From NCBI GenBank assembly GCA_963803165.1, contig CAWDLK010000004.1, forward strand, positions 186,001 to 250,000: DNA of 64,000 nt. Direction: 5' to 3'. This stretch comes from Changshengia sp963803165. GTDB taxonomy: Bacteria > Chloroflexota > Dormibacteria > Aeolococcales > Aeolococcaceae. A program made the translations under genes and the position numbers. Below the pieces are notes generated by a model that saw only the letters and a program-made list of their open reading frames with translations, did no database searches and was not told where the DNA came from. Of this stretch, positions 59,131-64,000 are shown in pieces. How positions within the stretch are numbered: the stretch's first letter is position 1; every line of letters begins with the position of its first letter.

Positions 59131-60392
59131 GGGTAGTTGCTCTCCGGGGGCAGGAAGCGCCCCTGCGAGCTGGACTGGGTGAGCACCCCGTAGACGACGT
59201 ACTGGCCGCGCGCCTGCTCCTTGATGAAGCCCATGTAGAGCGCCGTGACCATGGAGGCGACCCCGACGAGCACCAGGCTGCGCCGGAGCGTCACCCCGCG
59301 CACCGCCTGGATCAGGAGACCGCTCGGGTTCCAGCGACTGACCAGGTGGAGGGCGGTGATCACCACCGCCGCCCCCAGGCCGATGTAGCGCAGGGCGAGG
59401 ATGCTGGGGGTGATCACCGAGGCGGGCAGGCAGGCGATCACCATCCCGGCGGTAGTGAGCAGGGTCGCCGCCTGGGCGAGACGCGAGCTGCGCAGGCCGC
59501 CCCTCTCCCCGGCGAGGGCGATGTTGCCGCCGATCAGGATGGCTCCCACCAGCGCCTCCTGGGCGATCATGTAGCCGCCGTAGGTGCCCACCAGGTTGTC
59601 GAAGTAGCCGATCTGCACGTTGTGCAGGACCAGCACCAGGATGAACCCGTCGATGGGCATCATCAGGGTCGCGACCAGCCCGATCCGGAGGTTGACGCGG
59701 GCCGCCCAGAACTGGAAGCGGTGCTCCTCGGCATCCTTGCTGCGCCAGGCCAGCAGCGTGGCCAGGCCGGCGAGCAGCAGGGCGGTCCAGCCGACGTTGC
59801 CGATCAGCCGGTGGACCAGCAGGGGGACGTAGGCGGGATTGAGGACCGAGGCGAGGTTGGCGTTCTGCGGGGTGATCAGGAAGCCGTCGAGACCGACGAT
59901 CAGCACCACGAAGAGGGTCTGGAGGGCGGCGACGACGCAGCCCAGCAGGAAGTGGTTGCGGTCGCGCATCCGCCCGAAGCTGTTGCGGTACCAGACGAGG
60001 AGCGGCGCGAGGACGATGAACAGCCCCATGGCGATGCCCATCAGGGGCAGGAAGCGGTTGACCAGGAGACCGATGCCGTTGCCGAAGAAGCCGACCATGG
60101 CGACCACCGCGAAGATGGCGAAGGTCGCCCCCAGGCTGAAGACCAGGTAGTAGCTGTTGGCGGCGGCCCGGGCGTAGCGGCGGGCGAAGGCATTGCCGCT
60201 GCGCCAGCCGTACCCCTCCATCGCGGCCGCCAGGGTCACCGCGCCCACCGAGAACTCGGCGAGGCCGATGTGGGCGAGGAAGAGACCCCCGACGATCCAG
60301 GCGTCGGGGATGCCGGGGAAGCTGGGGATGGTGACGCTGAAGCCGAGCAGGTGCGCGGCGGTCATGACCCCGGCCATCCCCCCACCGGTCAC
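59127..60392 (-). CDS. CydA'-like subunit (second CydA paralogue)
   Basis: 421-aa membrane protein with about ten TM segments. LFLAHIGLAEFSVGAV and LVHRLIGNVGW align with the two His haem-ligand regions of the CydA copy at 55504-56967. The region matching the proton-channel glutamates (GIAMGLFIVLAPLLVW) has none, so this is probably the non-catalytic CydA' partner. It overlaps both neighbours by 4 nt. Its start, ATG 60392, lies in the UspA-like stop. Confidence 0.82.
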   Translation of the reverse strand: MTGGGMAGVMTAAHLLGFSVTIPSFPGIPDAWIVGGLFLAHIGLAEFSVGAVTLAAAMEGYGWRSGNAFARRYARAAANSYYLVFSLGATFAIFAVVAMVGFFGNGIGLLVNRFLPLMGIAMGLFIVLAPLLVWYRNSFGRMRDRNHFLLGCVVAALQTLFVVLIVGLDGFLITPQNANLASVLNPAYVPLLVHRLIGNVGWTALLLAGLATLLAWRSKDAEEHRFQFWAARVNLRIGLVATLMMPIDGFILVLVLHNVQIGYFDNLVGTYGGYMIAQEALVGAILIGGNIALAGERGGLRSSRLAQAATLLTTAGMVIACLPASVITPSILALRYIGLGAAVVITALHLVSRWNPSGLLIQAVRGVTLRRSLVLVGVASMVTALYMGFIKEQARGQYVVYGVLTQSSSQGRFLPPESNYP

Positions 60393-62485
60393 TCCGCGGT
60401 GTCGCGGCCGGCGAGGCCGGCGGCCTCGGCGGCGGTCAGACGGCGTCCGAGCATGTCCACCACCGGAGCGCTGACCTCGTTGAGCCCGTGCTCGTAGTCG
60501 GTGTGGGAGTGCGCCTCCCCCTCCGCCGTGCGATGCCCACCCGCATGCACCGGGCAGCCGGGCGCGGCGGCGCCGGTGGGAGCCTCGTCCGCGGACGGCT
60601 CCGTCCCGCCCTCGAGGCGATCGCGCATCCGGGCACGCGCCTCGGCGATCCCCGCCTCGGCATGGAGGATCTCGACCTCGGGAGCGCCCAGAGCCATCGC
60701 CAGCCGCTCGATCTGCTCCGAGGCCAGGTTGCGGAGGAAGCCGGCGGGGATCCGGGCCAGCCGATCCTCCGCCTCCGCGCTCCAGGGCAGCCGCCGCGGC
60801 GAGACGTGGGGACCGGTGTGCGCCTCCACGCCCAGGGGCGCTCGGTGCGGTCCGGCGGCCGTGTCCAGCGCCTCCAGCTCAGGGCGGACGAAGGGCTCGG
60901 CCACCTCGGCGGTGATCGCCGGCAGCCGCCTGGTGCGCGCCTGCTTCTCCACCATCGCCTTGACCCGGCGGCGCAGGTAGCCGGCGGGCAGCTGCTGGAG
61001 CAGGCGTCGCGCCTCCAGGGTCCAGCCCAGCTTGTGACCGTCGAAGCCGGTCTCCGCCGCGTCTCCCTCGAGGCCGGCCGCCTCGCGCAGCGCGGTCACG
61101 TCGAGGGCCTCGAACTCCTCGGCGCCGGCGCCGCACACCGGGCACTGGGCGGGACGCTCCACCCGGGCGGCGTACCCGCACACCCTGCAGATGGCCCGCG
61201 TCTCCTCGGCGGCGGGCTCCTCGACCATCGCCTGCTCCGCGCCCTCGAGAGAGGTCCGGGCCTCGGCGATGACGCGCATCGTCCTCTGGAACGGCATCAG
61301 CTCGTCGAGGGCCTCGTCGACGTCGCCGCTCGCCACCACGCTGTGGCCGCGTTCGGTGGCCCAGCGCAGGACCGCGGTGCGGGCCAGGCCGCGGACGCCC
61401 GCCGGCACCCGCTCCATCCGCTCCTCCGCCTCGGGGGTCCAGACCACCGACGCCTCGGCTCGCAGGTCCAGCGGAGGGAGGTGGGTGCCACTGACGATCA
61501 GCAGGTTGCAGGGGGCGGAGCGGATCAGCTGCTCGGTGGCGCTGCCGAGGTCCATGCCGGCGTCGGAGTGGATGCCGATCCTGCCCATCACCAGCAGCCA
61601 CGGCTTCCGCTCGCGGCAGTGGCGGAGGAGGCGGTCGAAGGCCTTGCCGTCGAGCAGGGTGATGGGGAGCTCGACACCCGCCTCCTGGGCGGTCGCCTGG
61701 GCGACCCGCAGGTGGGACTCGTAGATCTTGGCCAGCCCGGTGTCGATGATCTCCTCGTGGAGCGCCTCCTGCTCCTTGAAGCGGAAGACCTTGCTCGCCT
61801 TCTCGCTGAGGACGTCGACGATCCCGTTGAAGACCGCGTAGTGGAGGTAGGGGTCGTAGACGGCCACCGCCTCGAGCTGGCGGTGGAAGCGCCGGGCCAG
61901 CCCGATGGCGGCCTGGAGCCCGGCGAAGCTCTGGGGCGACCCGTCGACGGCCACCACGATGTCCCCCTCGCGCTGCCAATCCAGGTCGCGGACCAGGAGG
62001 ACGTCGGTGCGCAGCCGGCGCAGCGCCCGCTCGGCGACGGACCCCAGGGTGGATTCGCGGACCGCTCCGGTGCCGAGGGCACCCATCACCACCAGGTCGG
62101 GCTGGACCTCGGCGACGTCGGCGACGATCTCCTCCCAGTTGCGACCGTCGCGGCGCCGCGCCTCGAACTCCACCCCGTGCTCCAGGCAGCGATAGCGCAT
62201 CACGTCGGTGTAGCTGTCGCTGATCAGCTCCAGGCCGGTGGTGATCAGGGAGTCGTGGATGCGCCGCTGACGCAGCAGCTCCGCCTCGTCCTGGTACTCC
62301 TCGGGGAGCGTGTACTCCATCTGCTTGAAGCGGAAGTCGTGCATCCGGGCGGCGTAGGCGTGCATGCCGACGCAGCGGGCTCCCCAGGCCGACGCCAGCT
62401 CGATCGCCAGCCCCGCGGCCGCGTCGGAATGCTCCGAGTTGTCCAGCGGTACATACACAGTGGAGTAGCCGCCGATGCCTGCCAT
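60389..62485 (-). CDS. Tandem UspA protein with three PCP_red-like repeats and a rubredoxin knuckle
   Basis: 698-aa first gene of the 14-gene chain. Two UspA domains (about 7-166 and 175-333) each keep the ATP-binding G-x2-G-x9-GS (G135, G138, G148; G301, G304, G314). Three copies of a motif like the C-terminal PCP_red domain of light-independent protochlorophyllide reductase follow at about 347-395, 486-535 and 566-615 (W-T-x-E-A-x...PAG pattern). A rubredoxin-like CRVC/CPVC knuckle (433-451) lies between the first two. The tail is His-rich with GCPVHAGGH. No chlorophyll genes are present, so I infer a redox- or haem-responsive sensor or scaffold for the respiratory complex. Confidence 0.85.
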   Translation of the reverse strand: MAGIGGYSTVYVPLDNSEHSDAAAGLAIELASAWGARCVGMHAYAARMHDFRFKQMEYTLPEEYQDEAELLRQRRIHDSLITTGLELISDSYTDVMRYRCLEHGVEFEARRRDGRNWEEIVADVAEVQPDLVVMGALGTGAVRESTLGSVAERALRRLRTDVLLVRDLDWQREGDIVVAVDGSPQSFAGLQAAIGLARRFHRQLEAVAVYDPYLHYAVFNGIVDVLSEKASKVFRFKEQEALHEEIIDTGLAKIYESHLRVAQATAQEAGVELPITLLDGKAFDRLLRHCRERKPWLLVMGRIGIHSDAGMDLGSATEQLIRSAPCNLLIVSGTHLPPLDLRAEASVVWTPEAEERMERVPAGVRGLARTAVLRWATERGHSVVASGDVDEALDELMPFQRTMRVIAEARTSLEGAEQAMVEEPAAEETRAICRVCGYAARVERPAQCPVCGAGAEEFEALDVTALREAAGLEGDAAETGFDGHKLGWTLEARRLLQQLPAGYLRRRVKAMVEKQARTRRLPAITAEVAEPFVRPELEALDTAAGPHRAPLGVEAHTGPHVSPRRLPWSAEAEDRLARIPAGFLRNLASEQIERLAMALGAPEVEILHAEAGIAEARARMRDRLEGGTEPSADEAPTGAAAPGCPVHAGGHRTAEGEAHSHTDYEHGLNEVSAPVVDMLGRRLTAAEAAGLAGRDTAE

Positions 62486-62609
62486 CGTGTCCTCGATGTC
62501 GCTCCCCGGCGCCGGTCGGCGCCTCCCTCCGCGCCCGATGCGGTGCGCGAAGCAATTGTAGGAACATAAGCCCTATGGGTGCGTTCCCGATGGGCCGGAG
62601 GACCTAAGT
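62486..62609. promoter_or_regulatory. Divergent promoter region of the quinol-oxidase operon
   Basis: 124 bp between the UspA-like gene (minus) and the PCP_red protein (plus). A GGAGG ribosome site (62596-62600) serves GTG 62610. CCGATGG (62588-62594) resembles the half-site of the dyad at 26537. The AT-rich patch AATTGTAGGAACATAAG (about 62555-62571) is the likely promoter core. No sure -35/-10 pair. Confidence 0.45.
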
Positions 62610-63464
62610 GTGGCGAACTCTGCACATGCGTCTGATCACCTGATAACCCCGAACGCACCGGGACCTGAGGACGCGCGCTGCCCCTTCCCCCACGGCGAGG
62701 CCGGCCCGACCCATGCTGGAACGGTGGGGTCGCCGCATCCGGCGGTCGCCCACGGCATCATCGACCGGGACGCCGCGGCGTGCCCCGTGGCCGGCCCCGG
62801 GCTGGCACACCCGGCGCCGGGCCCCGCCGCCGAGCCCTCGGCCCCGGAGCCGGCCGGCAGCCCGCAGTGGACCCCCGACGCCGAGGCCCTGGTCAGGGAG
62901 CGCGCCGAGATCTGGTCACACGGTGACGCCGCGCGCGGCGAGGACCTGGCTCGCGGTGTCGCCGAAGAGCGGGCGGCCGGGCGCCAGGCGGAGATCACCG
63001 CCCTCTTCCTCCGCACCCTCGGCAAGAAGCTGGGCTACGGCCATCCGCTCAGTGAGAAGGGCGAGGAGCTGCGCTTCACCTGGACGCCGGAGGCGGAGGC
63101 GCGGCTCGCCGACGTCCCCGAGTTCTGCCGCGAGCTGACCCGCTGGCGGGTGGAGTGGACGGCCCACAAGCTGGACCTCGGCACCACCATCACCCCGCAC
63201 GAGATGGAGGTCAAGTTCGAGCTGTGGGGACGCGTCTCCCACGCCATCGAGGGGCGCGAGCGCGACGGGCTTCCCTGGAGCGACTCCGCGCTCGAGCGCT
63301 TCTCGCGGGTGCCCGAGTTCGTGCGCGGCCAGGTCCTGGAGGCGATCGAGGGCAACGCGCGCACCCTCGGGGCGACCGAGGTCGACGACTCCGTGGTCGA
63401 CCTGGTCATCGAGCGCTGGATCACGACCGGCGACTTCCACGAGGGGATGTACGGCTTCCGCTGA
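62610..63464 (+). CDS. PCP_red-repeat protein
   Basis: 284 aa from GTG 62610 (GGAGG 9 nt before). The disordered His/Pro-rich N terminus holds two Cys-Pro dipeptides (RCPFP, ACPVA). PCP_red-like repeats lie at about 86-135 (degenerate), 157-206 (FTWTPEAEARLADVPEFCREL) and 222-271 (LPWSDSALERFSRVPEFVRG). It shares these repeats with the divergent UspA fusion, so the two are likely to work together. Outside chlorophyll reductase the repeat has no established function. Confidence 0.8.
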   Translation: MANSAHASDHLITPNAPGPEDARCPFPHGEAGPTHAGTVGSPHPAVAHGIIDRDAAACPVAGPGLAHPAPGPAAEPSAPEPAGSPQWTPDAEALVRERAEIWSHGDAARGEDLARGVAEERAAGRQAEITALFLRTLGKKLGYGHPLSEKGEELRFTWTPEAEARLADVPEFCRELTRWRVEWTAHKLDLGTTITPHEMEVKFELWGRVSHAIEGRERDGLPWSDSALERFSRVPEFVRGQVLEAIEGNARTLGATEVDDSVVDLVIERWITTGDFHEGMYGFR

Positions 63465-63508
63465 GGTGGGCGCCCGGCCCTGAGCCGGGCCGGCGGTCCC
63501 CCGACCGG

Positions 63509-64000
63509 CTACCGGCGAAAGCCGGTGACGTCGAGGCCCCAGCGGGCCGTGGTCGAGTTCGCCCGGCTCCAGGGTGATCAGGTCGGTGCCGCTCCGGAAG
63601 GCGTCGGGGGGGCAGGTCATGGGCTCCACCGCGATGCCACGGCGGCGCCTCTCGGGCGGCAGGACATCGCCGGTGAAGACCAGCACCCAGGGGTGGGCCT
63701 GGTCGAGCCAGAGCATGAGCCGCCGGCCGTCCGGGCCTTCGAGGGAGACCCGGGCGAGACCGTCCGGGTCGCGCGCGAGGTCGGTGAAGGCGGTGTCAAG
63801 GCGGATGTCCCCACAGGGGCGGGGCTGCCGGAAGTCGAACCGGGTGCCGCCGACCGCGGCCCGGCCGGTGGGCAGGTTCCGATCGTCGGAGAGGAGCACG
63901 GTGGAGGCGGGGAGGCCGAGCCGGCAGCTGTCGACGACCGGCGTCCCCACGGTCAGGTAGGGGTGGGCACCCGCCCCGAACGGCGCGGACGCGGTCCCGG
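63509..64000 (-). CDS. Aldose 1-epimerase-like protein, partial and with one frameshift
   Basis: The C-terminal 160 or so residues of a galactose-mutarotase-fold protein; the 5' end lies beyond the right edge. GAGAHPYLT contains the catalytic His, then DDRNLPTG and the C-terminal EPMTCPPDAFRSG...LEPGE motif follow. One extra base (T at 63558/63559, plus strand) breaks the last 17 codons. Changing GGCGAACTCGACC to GGCGACTCGACC restores DSTTARWGLDVTGFRR and a stop at 63509. Without the correction the frame would run on through the opposing gene. Confidence 0.82.

Noticed and set aside
17233..62609. tRNA genes, CRISPR arrays and insertion sequences in the intergenic gaps
   Set aside because: No cloverleaf with a GTTCRA T-loop, no regularly spaced repeats and no transposase-like frame or terminal repeats were seen by eye.
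60389..63464. PCP_red repeats as evidence of (bacterio)chlorophyll synthesis
   Set aside because: No chlorophyll or photosynthesis gene is present and the repeats are fused to UspA domains at a respiratory operon.
10380..63559. Programmed +1 ribosomal frameshifting at GAG-UUC
   Set aside because: In two of the five clean cases the hexamer on the coding strand is GAACTC instead, and normal in-frame GAGTTC codon pairs occur (for example in hdrA near 4770 and hoxY near 9237). An mRNA-level signal would not be strand-symmetric.
62916..63950. A 344-residue protein continuing the epimerase frame antisense to the PCP_red gene
   Set aside because: The epimerase similarity ends at the GAACTC frameshift; removing one base gives a natural C terminus and stop at 63509, and the rest is a shadow of the opposite gene.

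Overview
The window is about 70% G+C, densely packed, and lacks rRNA, tRNA, CRISPR or recognisable insertion sequences. Gene order (lepA, hemW, hrcA-grpE-dnaJ, rsmE-mtaB), a CIRCE heat-shock operator, RNase Y and an archaeal-type AspRS suggest a Terrabacteria lineage. A Chloroflexota or Dormibacterota-like uncultured bacterium is my best guess; the phylum is inference only. The metabolic genes describe a facultative organism with low-potential ferredoxin, H2, NAD(P)H and quinol chemistry.

Region 1 (1-17,232, minus strand) is a redox block of two adjacent transcription units. nifJ (pyruvate:ferredoxin oxidoreductase), a dihydroorotate dehydrogenase-like flavoprotein, a ferredoxin, hoxEFUYH (group 3d NiFe hydrogenase), its maturation protease and hypA run as one chain of overlapping genes. 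After a 162-bp gap with a perfect inverted repeat come hdrB, a giant hdrA carrying an inserted GltD/NfnB-like domain, mvhD, a ferredoxin-like protein and a second HdrA-like gene that leaves the window. No hdrC is present.

Region 2 (17,655-34,277) is mostly accessory: a nitronate monooxygenase, an ion-channel-like membrane protein, a DtxR-family regulator whose metal ligands are replaced, a flavodoxin, a TetR-ABC exporter operon with an operator filling the promoter spacer, two PPOX-fold flavin proteins beside a DosS-like histidine kinase, a LysR regulator, AspRS and RNase Y. Region 3 (34,337-45,958) is housekeeping: rsmE-mtaB-DUF167, a diguanylate cyclase, hrcA-grpE-dnaJ without dnaK, hemW and lepA. 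Region 4 (46,052-49,643) holds two tandem secreted YCF48-type beta-propeller paralogues, followed by an MFS transporter.

Region 5 (51,137-62,485, minus strand) is a 14-gene chain, nearly every junction being an ATGA or GTGA overlap. It encodes a UspA-UspA protein with three PCP_red-like repeats and a rubredoxin knuckle, CydA', a small membrane protein, a 28-residue microprotein, a Rieske protein, b6f-type cytochrome b, CydA, an unknown protein, a receiver domain lacking its phospho-aspartate, an ABC exporter, a lipoprotein, an unknown protein and a 4-TM CtaA-like protein. A divergent gene (62,610) encodes a second PCP_red-repeat protein. I regard this as the best candidate for an undescribed system: a bc-CydAA' quinol-oxidising module with its own sensor and assembly genes. 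A partial aldose 1-epimerase closes the window.

Six otherwise intact genes (hoxF, nitronate monooxygenase, mtaB, lepA, a lipoprotein, the epimerase) each carry one extra base. In five the extra base turns GAGTC/GACTC into GAGTTC/GAACTC, on either strand relative to the gene. This looks like a systematic sequence or DNA-modification effect rather than gene decay, so these genes are annotated as single genes across the frameshift.
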